Assembly: GCA_047619685.1 (NCBI GenBank)
Contig: JBLHLC010000023.1
Span: 1-64,000, forward strand
Direction of reading: 5' to 3'
Origin: JABDJZ01 sp047619685
GTDB taxonomy: Bacteria > Bacteroidota > Rhodothermia > Rhodothermales > UBA10348
DNA length: 64,000 bases
The notes below the pieces were generated by a model. The model saw nothing but the letters and a program-made list of their open reading frames with translations. It ran no database searches and was not told where the DNA came from. How positions within the stretch are numbered: the stretch's first letter is position 1; each line of letters starts with the position of its first letter. Made by a program: the position numbers and the translations under genes. Below, in pieces: positions 8,741-18,121 of the stretch.

Positions 8741-10504
8741 ATGCCTGACGCCGATCTACACCAACAGCGGACCGAACGATTCGATCTTCGGGCGCTCTAT
8801 GAAACCAGCCGAATTCTGAATTCGAGCCTGGAGCTGGAGTTCGTGCTCAACAGCCTCCTTCTGACGGCGATGAGCAAACTCCTGGTGACGCGAGGGGCTG
8901 CGTTCCTGTTCGACCCCTTGGAGGACCGTTATACCTCCGCCGCTGTCAAGGGCATAAAAGGCTTCGATGTAGGCACCCGCTTGGCGTTGGAGGGGATAAC
9001 CCCCGGTGCCCTTTTGCAGGGAGAAGAGCTACCTACCCAGCTTCAGGACCTGGGGATGAGTCTGCTCATTTCGGTCGCTTATGGAGACCGCGTACTCGGG
9101 CTTCTGACCATCGGAAAAAGAGCCCTGGGTCAGACGTTCGAAAAGCGGGAGTTGGAGTTCATCCACTCACTGGTCAACATGTCATCCGCCGCCGTCCATA
9201 ATTCCGTGATGGTGGAGGAACTGAAGCTCGCGAACCGGGACTTGGACGGCAAAGTGCAACAGCTGAACACGCTGTTCGATCTGTCGCAAGAATTCAACGC
9301 TACGGTCGATCGGGAAAGGCTGATCAGACTGTTCTCTCTGGGTCTGATGGGCCAAATGCTGGTCAGCAAGCATCTCTTTCTTCTGGCCTCGGAAGAGCCT
9401 GGAGAGGGCCTGCTGTCCATTGAACTGTCGGATGGGCCAGCCTACTTCCGTGTGGCCTCGGCCAAGGGACTTGGGGCCGAGGAGCTCTCGCCAGAGATGC
9501 TGACCAATCTTTGCCACCTGGACCGGGTGTACCTGATCGAGGATGAGGTGGCCGATAAATGGAAGCCGTTTGCGGACAGGGGCCTGGCCCTAGCGATCCC
9601 GATCAAACAAAAAGGGAAGACCGGAGGCGTTCTCTGTCTGGGGCCAAAGATGACCGGCCAGCCCTACGCCCCGGATGACGTGGAATTCCTCACCTCGCTT
9701 GGCAATCTGGCTTTCGTCTCGCTGCAGAATTCTTTCCTGGTTGAGCAGCAATTGGAGAAGAAGGTGCTCGAAGAGGAAATGAGACTCGCGCGCGAGATTC
9801 AGGAGGGGCTACAGCCCAAGGAACTCCCCGAAATACGCGGGCTGGACGTAGCCACACTTGCCCTGCCCAGTCGACACGTGGCTGGAGACTACTTCGACAT
9901 CGTGCGACTTGAGGAGGACCGGGTCCTGTTTGCGATTGCCGACGTCACCGGAAAAGGGATGCCGGCTTCCCTGCTGATGTCAAACCTTCAGGCAGCGTTG
10001 CATTCAATCATTCCCATGGAGATTACGCTCGAGGATGCGACCGCCAACATGAACCGGGTCATCTGCCGGAACACCAGTTACGACAAATTTATCACCTACT
10101 TCCATGGCATCTATTCGCCGGAGGCGAGGACCTTTCGCTACGTCAACGCAGGTCACAATCCCCCGATGCTTCTGCGGGCCAATGGCGAGATGGAACTGCT
10201 GGAAACCGGTGGCCTCTTACTGGGCGTAATGCTGGGGATGCCGTACGAGGCTGAAACCACCCATATTGCCGAGGGTGACGTCCTGGCGATTTTCACCGAT
10301 GGCGTAACCGAGGCCATGAGCCCCGATGAGGAGGAATTCGAAGAGCCTCGGCTGGAGGCTTGCCTGCGCGAGGTCGCGGACAAAAGCGCCGGCGAGATCC
10401 TGGCTCATGTCCAGGAGGCCATCCGGGTCTGGACCGACGATGCGCCAGTTTTGACCGATGACATCACGATGATCGTGATCAAGGGGACTTCCCTCGCCAC
10501 CTGA
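8741..10504 (+). CDS. GAF-GAF-PP2C (SpoIIE/RsbU-type) serine phosphatase
   Basis: The 587-residue signalling protein has two GAF-like sensory regions (about 15-165 and 180-340), a short coiled link (VEQQLEKKVLEEEMRLAREIQEGLQP) and a C-terminal SpoIIE/PP2C domain. The metal-binding motifs VAGDYFDI, IADVTGKGMPASLLM, NAGHNPP, TDGVTEA and DDITMIVI are present. RsbU-type phosphatases dephosphorylate anti-anti-sigma proteins in partner-switching control of sigma factors, or act in related stress circuits. No anti-sigma or STAS gene is visible in the window, so the target is unknown. The architecture has no membrane segment and is probably cytoplasmic. Confidence 0.92.
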   Translation: MPDADLHQQRTERFDLRALYETSRILNSSLELEFVLNSLLLTAMSKLLVTRGAAFLFDPLEDRYTSAAVKGIKGFDVGTRLALEGITPGALLQGEELPTQLQDLGMSLLISVAYGDRVLGLLTIGKRALGQTFEKRELEFIHSLVNMSSAAVHNSVMVEELKLANRDLDGKVQQLNTLFDLSQEFNATVDRERLIRLFSLGLMGQMLVSKHLFLLASEEPGEGLLSIELSDGPAYFRVASAKGLGAEELSPEMLTNLCHLDRVYLIEDEVADKWKPFADRGLALAIPIKQKGKTGGVLCLGPKMTGQPYAPDDVEFLTSLGNLAFVSLQNSFLVEQQLEKKVLEEEMRLAREIQEGLQPKELPEIRGLDVATLALPSRHVAGDYFDIVRLEEDRVLFAIADVTGKGMPASLLMSNLQAALHSIIPMEITLEDATANMNRVICRNTSYDKFITYFHGIYSPEARTFRYVNAGHNPPMLLRANGEMELLETGGLLLGVMLGMPYEAETTHIAEGDVLAIFTDGVTEAMSPDEEEFEEPRLEACLREVADKSAGEILAHVQEAIRVWTDDAPVLTDDITMIVIKGTSLAT

Positions 10505-10538
10505 CGCGCGGATCCAACGGCAGTTGCTCCGGGAGGGT

Positions 10539-10865
10539 CTATGCCGAACATCCCGCGCAGGGGCAGGTAGCGCGAAGTCGTTTCCAGGTATAAATGCCCG
10601 CCTCGTGGCCGTCGTCCCAGACGATCCGGAGGGCGTATGATCCAACAGGGGTTACCTGAACCTTGTCCCAGCGCTGGCGGGCTGGTTGCCGGAAGAGCTC
10701 CGGGTCCGGAAGGTGCCCCATGTTGTCGTGTCCGCCCGAACAACTTGCACACGGACAGGATCGGCGAAGCCCGTCTAGGGGCCAAACACTGGTGTGCCCA
10801 TCCGCCCAGTCCATAGAGAGCGTTTGGTGCTCTCGGTCAACGGAGATGGATCGGGGCTGGGTCAT
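10539..10865 (-). CDS. DUF971-domain protein (GBBH N-terminal-like)
   Basis: The 108-residue protein contains a single DUF971 domain: an IDREHQTLSMDW-like start, PLDGLRRSCPCASC, and a C-terminal GIYTWKRLRATCPC. The Cys clusters (CPCASC and CPCAGC) suggest metal binding. In gamma-butyrobetaine hydroxylases the same domain binds Zn. Stand-alone bacterial copies often occur with Fe-S maturation factors, but that is not seen here. The frame is open to 10937. I chose ATG 10865 (MTQPRSI) because the upstream residues are low in family resemblance. Confidence 0.8.
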   Translation of the reverse strand: MTQPRSISVDREHQTLSMDWADGHTSVWPLDGLRRSCPCASCSGGHDNMGHLPDPELFRQPARQRWDKVQVTPVGSYALRIVWDDGHEAGIYTWKRLRATCPCAGCSA

Positions 10866-10942
10866 GCTATTGGGTGTGGATCGGGACGCGGCTCCAACAC
10901 CGGGACCCGCATACGGTTCAAATCCGGCAGACCCCAAAAGAA

Positions 10943-10976
10943 GAGAGGGCGGCCACCATCAGGTAACCGCCCTCTG
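10943..10976 (-). terminator. Hairpin terminator after the S8 protease gene
   Basis: A 9-bp perfect inverted repeat (AGAGGGCGG ... CCGCCCTCT) surrounds a 14-base loop. It sits 19 bases beyond the stop codon of the minus-strand protease gene. Reading the minus strand, it is followed by TCTTCTTTTGG, a moderate T-rich stretch. It separates the protease from the DUF971 gene on the same strand. Confidence 0.7.
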
Positions 10977-10995
10977 TACCAAGCGCTGGCGCCGT

Positions 10996-13332
10996 CTAGA
11001 AATTGGTGGTGACTGAGTTGGAGCAGATCGAGGTGCCAGCTTCGCAGACCTGATGGGTGTAGGACGTCCCGTCCTTGCCCCTGATCTCGTCTGAGTAGCT
11101 CCCGGAGTTGGAGACCGTCGCAACTACAGCGCCGTCCCGCAATACGTCCATGCTCGCTGCGGCGGACCCGGTCCACCTGAGGGCCACCGTGTTTCTGTTG
11201 CTCCGACTCGATCCGGACGACGCGAGTTCAATTTGAACGGGTGCAGGTGCGGTGGTCGTCTCGTGGGTTGTCGGCTCGTCGGCCGGCGATGTCCGCACTT
11301 CCGCGGCCACATCGCAGTTGCCCATGGGCCAGAACGGCTCGGTTAGGGCGCAAGAGATGGGTTCGTACGTCACCTTACCCTTGCTCGGGATGGAGATGCT
11401 TGCGGTGGACGTTAGGCTTCCCCGAATTTCAACCATGCCCGCCAGGCGAATTGTGTCATTCGAGTATAGATGGAAATCCACGCTGCCCACGTCGCCAAAG
11501 TCGACAGGCCCGTTGGAAAAGATTGCCACCGATGAGTTGTCTCCAGTTTTGATAGCGTCTCCAAAGCTGACCTTTCCGCCAACGATAAAGGCCCCGTACC
11601 CTTGAATCGTAGTTGCCCCGGAAACGTTCAGATTTCCGCCGACATACCAGAAGAGTGGTTCCTGGGGCGTGCCAAGCAAGATCGTACCATGCATATCCAG
11701 GGAGCCAGTCGTCACCTTCCCGGCCTTCTCTGCCAGCCGCGCAATGTCCAGTGTGGGGATGCGGATGCCCTCTACTTGCTGGGTACCCAGCAGATTGGTC
11801 GGATTGAAGACCGGGGAGAACTCACCTCTGCCTGACTCCGACTCTCGGTAGTAACCGAAGCCGACCACTCCGCCCTGGTTATCCAGAGAACCGTCAGCGT
11901 ATACGCTGGCATTCGTGGTAAGCGAGACCGACGAGATCGTGGCCATTCCGATCGAAATATTCCCGCCGCTGGCAACGGCAAACTGCATGAACGGAGGCAG
12001 CGTGATGTTGTCGATTCCATGCGGGCCGACCCAGAGAGAACGGTTTGTTGTACCGGCCGGAACAGCCTGAACGTTGGCTAAGGCAGCCCCTATGAGGGCC
12101 TTTTCGACCTGCGCCGGACTCGCCATCGGATTCGCAGCCAGGAATAGCGCCGCGGCTCCAGTGGCATGACCGGTCGCCATGGACGTACCCGAGATCAGGA
12201 ACTCAGCAGCTGTGCCATCCGGCAGCGTGCTGAGAGAAAGGATGTCCTCCCCGGGGGCCAGCAGGTCCACTCTGGAACCGTAGTTGGAGAACCCGGAGAA
12301 GGTGTGGGTCTTGCCGTACGATCCCACCACAATGGCACCCTCCGCATGAGCGGGGGTCACGGTGGAGGCGTCTATCCCGGCGTTTCCTGCCGCGGTCACG
12401 ACCACTATCCCTGCGTCCACTGCGGCAATCACCGCAAGGTCCAGAGCCGAGTAGGACGTGGTTCCCAGGTCGGTACCCAGGCTCAAATTGATGACGATGG
12501 GCCTTGCGGGGTTCGCAAGTTTGCGGCCGACGATCTGCTCAATCGCCCAGACCACGTTGGATTCATCGGCCTGGCCGTTGTCCCCCAGGACTTTCCAGTT
12601 ATAGATGTCAACCCCGGGGGCGACGCCGACCGTCCAGTCGGTGTTGTCCATGCCACCGATGGTATTGGCGATGTGCGTGCCATGACCGTCAAGATCAACC
12701 GTTCCCGCTGACGGCGAGAAGTTTTCGGAGCCCTTCAAATTCAGGTCCGTCCCGGCCACACCGGTATCGAGCACGTATACATCCACACCGCCTACGGTGC
12801 CTGAACCGTTGCCGGTGATGGCGGAAGACTGCGTCGCACCGATGCGCGGCATGCCCCACGGCAGCAGCTGCCCGGACCCGCTGGTCATGATGAAGTCGGG
12901 TACGCTGATCCCCGTGGACAGGTCAGGCTCGACCCATTCAATGTCGGGGTCGGTGGCCATAGAGTCCAATAGCCCCGCAAGCCGGTCCTCATCCACCTCG
13001 ACAGCGAGGCCGTAGAACGTGTCGTCAAACAAATAGCGGTCAACCAGTTTGTATCGATCAACGAGCTTGCTGCGGTCCACCAGTTTGGAGCGATCCACGA
13101 GCTTGTAGCGGTCCACCAACTTGTAGGAGTCCAGGACAATCACGAGTCCTACGGTCGCGCCGTCCTTGCCGGCGGTAGAGTTCGATGTCTTGAACAGGTC
13201 GGCGTGACGAACCTTTCCGCCAGAGACAGGCCCGGACTCGAAGCCCTCCGAACCAGAGTCTACCAGCGAATTCGTGCATGCACTGGGCACGAGTAGCGTA
13301 GCGAGAAGGGGGAGTCTCAAGTACTTGTTCAT
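10996..13332 (-). CDS. Subtilisin-like (S8) serine protease, secreted, with hexapeptide repeat in propeptide
   Basis: The product is 778 residues. A signal peptide is followed by Cys19 (PSAC), a poor lipobox, so it may be a lipoprotein. Residues 60-137 resemble an I9 propeptide but contain five tandem (Y/S)KLVDR units at 70-99. The peptidase domain has Asp189 (VLDTG), His217 (DGHGTH), Asn317 (AAGN) and Ser384 (GTSMA), so it should be active. Residues 450-690 form a repetitive beta-rich module (GGNLNV, GGKVSF, GSLTST) like the one in the 662-residue pilin-like protein. The C terminus is fibronectin-III-like. A FliA-like promoter precedes it. It may process or shed surface pilin-like proteins; this is inference. 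Confidence 0.9.
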   Translation of the reverse strand: MNKYLRLPLLATLLVPSACTNSLVDSGSEGFESGPVSGGKVRHADLFKTSNSTAGKDGATVGLVIVLDSYKLVDRYKLVDRSKLVDRSKLVDRYKLVDRYLFDDTFYGLAVEVDEDRLAGLLDSMATDPDIEWVEPDLSTGISVPDFIMTSGSGQLLPWGMPRIGATQSSAITGNGSGTVGGVDVYVLDTGVAGTDLNLKGSENFSPSAGTVDLDGHGTHIANTIGGMDNTDWTVGVAPGVDIYNWKVLGDNGQADESNVVWAIEQIVGRKLANPARPIVINLSLGTDLGTTSYSALDLAVIAAVDAGIVVVTAAGNAGIDASTVTPAHAEGAIVVGSYGKTHTFSGFSNYGSRVDLLAPGEDILSLSTLPDGTAAEFLISGTSMATGHATGAAALFLAANPMASPAQVEKALIGAALANVQAVPAGTTNRSLWVGPHGIDNITLPPFMQFAVASGGNISIGMATISSVSLTTNASVYADGSLDNQGGVVGFGYYRESESGRGEFSPVFNPTNLLGTQQVEGIRIPTLDIARLAEKAGKVTTGSLDMHGTILLGTPQEPLFWYVGGNLNVSGATTIQGYGAFIVGGKVSFGDAIKTGDNSSVAIFSNGPVDFGDVGSVDFHLYSNDTIRLAGMVEIRGSLTSTASISIPSKGKVTYEPISCALTEPFWPMGNCDVAAEVRTSPADEPTTHETTTAPAPVQIELASSGSSRSNRNTVALRWTGSAAASMDVLRDGAVVATVSNSGSYSDEIRGKDGTSYTHQVCEAGTSICSNSVTTNF
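13036..13125 (-). repeat. Five tandem 18-bp repeats coding (Y/S)KLVDR
   Basis: This is a 90-bp run of five 18-bp units inside the protease gene, each encoding six residues ending KLVDR. Units differ by silent changes (GAT/GAC, CTC/CTG/TTG) and by Tyr/Ser at the first position. The repeats are therefore kept at protein level and not merely a recent slippage product. Confidence 0.9.
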
Positions 13333-13381
13333 AGTTGCCTAAAGAGAATTCATTGAACATCCCACAAGGGCTGCCCGACCG

Positions 13382-13409
13382 GTATCGGCAATTGGGCCGG
13401 CGACTTAAG
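13382..13409 (-). promoter_or_regulatory. FliA/sigma-28-like promoter of the S8 protease
   Basis: On the minus strand the sequence reads CTTAAG, 15 bases, CCGATAC. The FliA/sigma-D consensus is TAAAG-N15-CCGATAA. The -10 element ends 50 bases before the protease start. It is one of the best matches of the set in this window. Confidence 0.7.
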
Positions 13410-13481
13410 CCAGGTGCAGTATTGCAAATGCTGCCTCCTTCTCGCTGAGCACGGGGACCCGTAGAAATACTGAGCCACGCG

Positions 13482-13509
13482 CTTTATGCCGACGATCCGT
13501 TGTCGATAC
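13482..13509 (+). promoter_or_regulatory. Weak FliA-like promoter before the hybrid sensor
   Basis: The element reads CTTTAT, 15 bases, TCGATAC. The -10 and the spacing agree with the other sites and the -35 matches at 4 of 6 positions. If used, transcription would start near 13516, after the ATG at 13486, which favours the GTG at 13537 as the sensor start. Confidence 0.4.
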
Positions 13510-13536
13510 CTCCCAGGCACGCATTCTAGACCGTCC

Positions 13537-16500
13537 GTGAACCCAAAACTGATATACATAGCGACCGCGATAGCCCTTGCCATGGCTGGGACCTCTAAGG
13601 CCCAAGACGCGACGTCGATGGGCCTGGACCCGTTCAGGCGTCTATCGCAGGCGGTCTTCGAGTCCTGGGGAGAGGAGGAGGGCTTTCCCCAGAGTACCGT
13701 CAGATCCATACTTCAGACCCCGGACGGGTACATGTGGATAGGTAGCCAGGGAGGCCTGGTCCGCTTCAACGGAGTAGACTTCGTCACCCATGACAGGTCA
13801 AACACGCCCGCCTTCCTCGGACCCCACGGAATTCGGAGCATGCTTCATGCGCAGGGTACCCTCTGGGTTGGCTCGTCGGGGTCGGGGCTGCTTCGCGTAA
13901 GCGGAGTAGAACTGGACCGGGTGAACTTGGGGGAGGACCTGGACTACGCGACGATTTCAGCCCTCGCAGAGCACCCAGACGGCTCGATTTGGGGCGCCAC
14001 GTTCGGCGAGGGGGTATTCGTAATTCCGCCGTCGGGAGGAGAGCCCTTGCGCCTGACGACGGACCAGGGGCTTCCCGACGATTACGCAACAGCCCTGCAC
14101 ATAGAGAAAAACGGCGTCGTGTGGATCGGGACCAAGGCCGGGCTGACCCGCTTCATGGCCGGTGAGTGGACCACATGGGACGTCGACGACGGTCTCCCGG
14201 CCTCGGAAGTCACGTCAGTCTGGACCACCGGAGCTGGTGTCTTGTCCGTTGGCACAACGGCCGGGCTGCGACTGTTTGACGGCATGATGTTTAGTCCAGG
14301 GGTAGCGGCACAAGACGTGGAGGTGGCGGTCCAGTTCGAAGATCGGTACGGCACGCGGTGGCTGGGGACCGACGGCTCGGGTGTGGTACGACTGACCTGG
14401 GGGAGTGTGGACACCTTCAGTAGTGATCACGGGTTGACTGACAATTCGGTAACCGCCATATACGAGGACATGGAGGGGAGCGTCTGGATCGGAACCGATG
14501 GCGGGGGACTCAACCGATTGCGCCCCGCAAAATTTGAGTCGTTCAGCCAGACCGAAGGACTGGCATCGGACATGGCCTACGGCGTTTGGGTAGACCCGGA
14601 GGGCCGAATCTGGGTCGGAAGCGATGATGCGGGGATATCCATCATAGGCGAGCGATCCACTACGCACCTCACCGTGAAGGACGGCCTGTCTAGCAACAGC
14701 GTGATGAGCATCATGGGTACGCCGGACGGCGTGGTATGGGCAGGGACCTATGGTGGGGGCCTGAATCGCATCGGTCCGGACGGCATAACACATCTGGGCA
14801 GCGCCGACGGGCTGGCGCACGACGTGGTCTCCAGTCTGGTGGCAGCCCCAGACGGACGCTTGATAATTGGCACGGACGGTGGCGTCAGCGTCTTGGAAGA
14901 CGGCGAGTTTTCCAATGTGACTGTGAAGGAAGGCCTGCCAAGTCCAATCGTTATGTCCGTGCTTCTCGCCCGGGACGGGACGATATGGGCCGGAACCTAC
15001 GACGGTGGCATTGCCAGCATCAAAGATGAGACTGTCCGGGTTTTCAACCGTCAAGACGGACTCGCCGGAGACATGGTGCTAGCAATGTATCAGAGCGGGG
15101 ACGGAGCTCTCTGGGTGGGCACATACGGTGGCGGTATTACGCGCATCGTCGATGGATTCTTGGAGTCACTGACCACGCATGACGGCCTGCATGACGATGT
15201 GATCTACTCGATTGTCGAAGACGACGATGAGAATTTGTGGATGACGAGCAACAACGGTTTGTTCAGCGTCCCTCGCGCCCAGTTGGAGGAAGTGGCTGCC
15301 GGTACTCGCGACCGCCTGACAACGACGGCCTACGGAAGAGATGACGGCCTGAAGTCTCAAGAATTCAACGGAGGGTTCCAGCCGGCCGCCTGGAGGGCCA
15401 CTGACGGCCGTTTGGTATTTCCTTCGATTCGGGGTATCGCGGTCATTTCGCCTCAAAGCGTGCCGACCAACACCGTTATTCCCCGCGTCCACATTGAGGC
15501 GTTGCTGGTGGACGGCAAGCCAGTCGAGCTCGGGGGGAGCGTAGCTTCGACGCGGGCACCGATCACGGTAACTAACGGCCGTGTCGAGTTTCGATTCGCC
15601 GGACTGAGCTTCCTGGTACCATCGCGGGTTCGCTATCGATACCGCCTGAACGGCTACGAACAGGATTGGACCTACACCGCCGAGCCAAAGGCCATCTACA
15701 CGAATCTGCCGGCCCGCGAACTTGAGTTCAGAGTCGAGGCCAGCAACAACGACGGACTCTGGAATCCGGTGGCAGCATCTTCGAAGCTTGTGCGGTTGCC
15801 TCGGTCTTGGGAGACGCTGTGGTTCGCCGCTCTGTGCTTCGTCTTGCTTGGGCTTGCAAGTTGGGTAGTCGAGCAGTATCGCCTCCGGTCCATCCGGGCA
15901 AGACAGGCACTCCTGGAGCGGACAGTGGACGAGCGCACGTCGGACCTCCGCAAGGAAAAGGAGCGCGTGGAACAGGCCAAGACAGTCATTGAGGCGCAGG
16001 CATCCAGGCTGGAGGAACTCGACCGATTCAAGACGAGGTTCTTCTCAAATGTCTCTCACGAATTCCGGACGCCCCTGACCTTGATTGTGGGTCCCCTGGA
16101 ACAAGCCCTCAAGGGGACCTACGGGGACCTGGGAGATGCCATGCGCAGGCAGAGTCAGATCATGCTTCGCAATGCGCTCCGACTTCTGAGTCTGATCAAC
16201 CAGTTGATGGATCTGTCCAAGCTGGAGTCCGGGAGTATGCCGCTGAAGGCGGGTTCGAAGAACCTGGTTGCATTCCTGAAAAACCTCCAGACCACGGTTA
16301 CAGCCTTGGCAGAAAAGAAGGCCATCGACATGCCATTTGAGGGACCTCCTTCGGTGGAAATCTATTTCGAGCCGGACAAGTTGGAGAAGGTGTTCTACAA
16401 CCTACTCTCGAACGCGCTCAAATTCACTCCTGCGGAAGGGACCGTGGGGATCCGCGTTACGGAAACGGAGACGGACGTAACCGTGATCGTGCACGATACC

Positions 16501-18120
16501 GGCGCGGGGATACCCAAAGATTCCCTGGCGCATATCTTCGATCGATTTCACCAGCTTGAAGGCTCCAAATCTGATGATATCGAGGGGACCGGGATCGGAC
16601 TCTCGCTGGTAAGGGAGATGGTAGGCCTCCATGGGGGGACAGTTTCGGTCACGAGTGAGCCAGGTGTCGGAAGCGAGTTCTCGGTGACGTTAAGGAAGGG
16701 GAAAGCTCACCTCAGGGCCGGGCAGATCGTGGCCGCTTCCGAGTCGGCAGCTGGTCCAAGCGTCGCTGAGCGGTTGGCTGTTGGAGAGGATCTCTCGGAT
16801 TCGGACGAGCCCGAAGACTGGACAAGGGTGGACATGGACGCCCCTCTAATCTTGGTAGCCGACGACAACCCCGACGTTAGGTCATACATCGCAGGGGTTC
16901 TCGCGCAACACGGGTATCGAACCGTGAAGGCGTTTGATGGTGAGGACGCGCTGGAAAAAACAAGGACTCGGAGACCGCGGCTGGTTCTCTCTGACGTGAT
17001 GATGCCCAGGATGAATGGCCTGGAATACTGCGTCGCACTAAAAGCAGACGAAGCGATCTCCCATATTCCGGTCATCCTCCTGACGGCGCGTGCGACACAT
17101 GAATCCACCATCGACGCGCTGAATTGTGGAGCGGATGACTATCTGCCGAAACCGTTCAACACCAGGGAGATGCTGGCCCGCATCGCCAACCTACTTCGGA
17201 CACGGGAAAATCAGCTGCAATTGGCGGATCAGACCGATGAGTTGAACAAGCAGGTGTCGCAGCAACTCGCCATTCTTCTGGAGCAACGCAAGACCTACGA
17301 GTCTTCCATTCTGGAAGAGCGGGACCGTGCTGTGGCGGCGTCGCAACTGAAGCAAAATATTTTGGACAATGTGAGTCACGAGTTCCGCACGCCGCTCACC
17401 GCGATCATGGGCTTTGCCGAGATCCTGGAGGAGGTATCTGCGGACGGTAATAAGGCATTTGTCCAGACGATCAAGCAAAACGGCGAGCGATTGCTCGATA
17501 CTCTCGACGCCCTTCTTCGATTGGCGAATTTGAAGAGCCAGTCAGATAAGCAGAAGCGGAGGCGTGTCGAAATAGTCAAGCTGGTGAGCGAGGTCAGCGC
17601 CGATCTTTCGGCCGAGTTAGCCCGCCCCGAGCTTGAATTTGTGTTCGACGGTGGCACGGAGCCCGTCCTGGTCGAGGCGGACGCGGACGCCTTAAAACGC
17701 GCTTTCGAGGCGGTCATTGAGAATGCCATCAAGTTCACTCCTGATGGCCGCGTGGAGGTAAAGGTCATACTCGACCCCATCGGCGTGACAATCGCGGTCA
17801 CGGACTCCGGAATAGGGATTCCGGCGGAAAGCCGAGGCGAAGTTTTCGAACCGTTCAAACAACTCTCTGATGGACTGACCCGCGCATACGGCGGCGTCGG
17901 GATCGGGCTCTCCGTGGCCAAAATTCTGGTCGAGGATCACGGCGGAACCATCACTCTGACCGGGAGGAAGCACTCGTCCCAGAAGGGCACCGTGGCTCAA
18001 ATATGGCTGCCCATTCAAGAGGCCACGTTGCCTCCAGCCCCCGATTTGAGGCGCGACCGGACCGCAACGCGGGGAAAGAGGAGGAAAGCTTCCCAGGCTA
18101 AAACAAGAGCCTCCGACTAA
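13537..18120 (+). CDS. Hybrid two-component sensor: propeller, two kinase modules, one receiver, no DNA-binding domain
   Basis: This giant membrane sensor has about 1,527 residues. From the GTG start (NPKLIYIATAIALAMA) it has a signal peptide, then many reg_prop blades (DGSIWGATFGEGV, GVVWIGTKAGL, DGALWVGTYGGGI and others) forming a periplasmic propeller pair, a Y_Y_Y domain (YRYRLNGYEQDW), and one TM helix near 761-780. Inside the cell come HisKA-HATPase 1 (His841 in NVSHEFRTP), a receiver (Asp1153 in LSDVMMP) and a second HisKA-HATPase (His1281 in NVSHEFRTP, later GVGIGLSVAK). Classical HTCS proteins end in an AraC helix-turn-helix; here a second kinase replaces it. ATG 13486 is an alternative start. 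It is divergent from the protease. Confidence 0.92.
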   Translation: MNPKLIYIATAIALAMAGTSKAQDATSMGLDPFRRLSQAVFESWGEEEGFPQSTVRSILQTPDGYMWIGSQGGLVRFNGVDFVTHDRSNTPAFLGPHGIRSMLHAQGTLWVGSSGSGLLRVSGVELDRVNLGEDLDYATISALAEHPDGSIWGATFGEGVFVIPPSGGEPLRLTTDQGLPDDYATALHIEKNGVVWIGTKAGLTRFMAGEWTTWDVDDGLPASEVTSVWTTGAGVLSVGTTAGLRLFDGMMFSPGVAAQDVEVAVQFEDRYGTRWLGTDGSGVVRLTWGSVDTFSSDHGLTDNSVTAIYEDMEGSVWIGTDGGGLNRLRPAKFESFSQTEGLASDMAYGVWVDPEGRIWVGSDDAGISIIGERSTTHLTVKDGLSSNSVMSIMGTPDGVVWAGTYGGGLNRIGPDGITHLGSADGLAHDVVSSLVAAPDGRLIIGTDGGVSVLEDGEFSNVTVKEGLPSPIVMSVLLARDGTIWAGTYDGGIASIKDETVRVFNRQDGLAGDMVLAMYQSGDGALWVGTYGGGITRIVDGFLESLTTHDGLHDDVIYSIVEDDDENLWMTSNNGLFSVPRAQLEEVAAGTRDRLTTTAYGRDDGLKSQEFNGGFQPAAWRATDGRLVFPSIRGIAVISPQSVPTNTVIPRVHIEALLVDGKPVELGGSVASTRAPITVTNGRVEFRFAGLSFLVPSRVRYRYRLNGYEQDWTYTAEPKAIYTNLPARELEFRVEASNNDGLWNPVAASSKLVRLPRSWETLWFAALCFVLLGLASWVVEQYRLRSIRARQALLERTVDERTSDLRKEKERVEQAKTVIEAQASRLEELDRFKTRFFSNVSHEFRTPLTLIVGPLEQALKGTYGDLGDAMRRQSQIMLRNALRLLSLINQLMDLSKLESGSMPLKAGSKNLVAFLKNLQTTVTALAEKKAIDMPFEGPPSVEIYFEPDKLEKVFYNLLSNALKFTPAEGTVGIRVTETETDVTVIVHDTGAGIPKDSLAHIFDRFHQLEGSKSDDIEGTGIGLSLVREMVGLHGGTVSVTSEPGVGSEFSVTLRKGKAHLRAGQIVAASESAAGPSVAERLAVGEDLSDSDEPEDWTRVDMDAPLILVADDNPDVRSYIAGVLAQHGYRTVKAFDGEDALEKTRTRRPRLVLSDVMMPRMNGLEYCVALKADEAISHIPVILLTARATHESTIDALNCGADDYLPKPFNTREMLARIANLLRTRENQLQLADQTDELNKQVSQQLAILLEQRKTYESSILEERDRAVAASQLKQNILDNVSHEFRTPLTAIMGFAEILEEVSADGNKAFVQTIKQNGERLLDTLDALLRLANLKSQSDKQKRRRVEIVKLVSEVSADLSAELARPELEFVFDGGTEPVLVEADADALKRAFEAVIENAIKFTPDGRVEVKVILDPIGVTIAVTDSGIGIPAESRGEVFEPFKQLSDGLTRAYGGVGIGLSVAKILVEDHGGTITLTGRKHSSQKGTVAQIWLPIQEATLPPAPDLRRDRTATRGKRRKASQAKTRASD

Positions 18121-18121
18121 T

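Noticed and set aside
10845..10936. GGTTCAAATCC followed by CAGACCCCA, like the 3' part of a tRNA
   Set aside because: Only three T-stem pairs form, no matching 5' acceptor or D-arm is found at the right distance, and the region overlaps the DUF971 start. A tRNA remnant is possible but not supported.
13036..13125. Regular 18-bp repeats as a possible CRISPR-like array
   Set aside because: Units are directly tandem without spacers and keep the protease reading frame.
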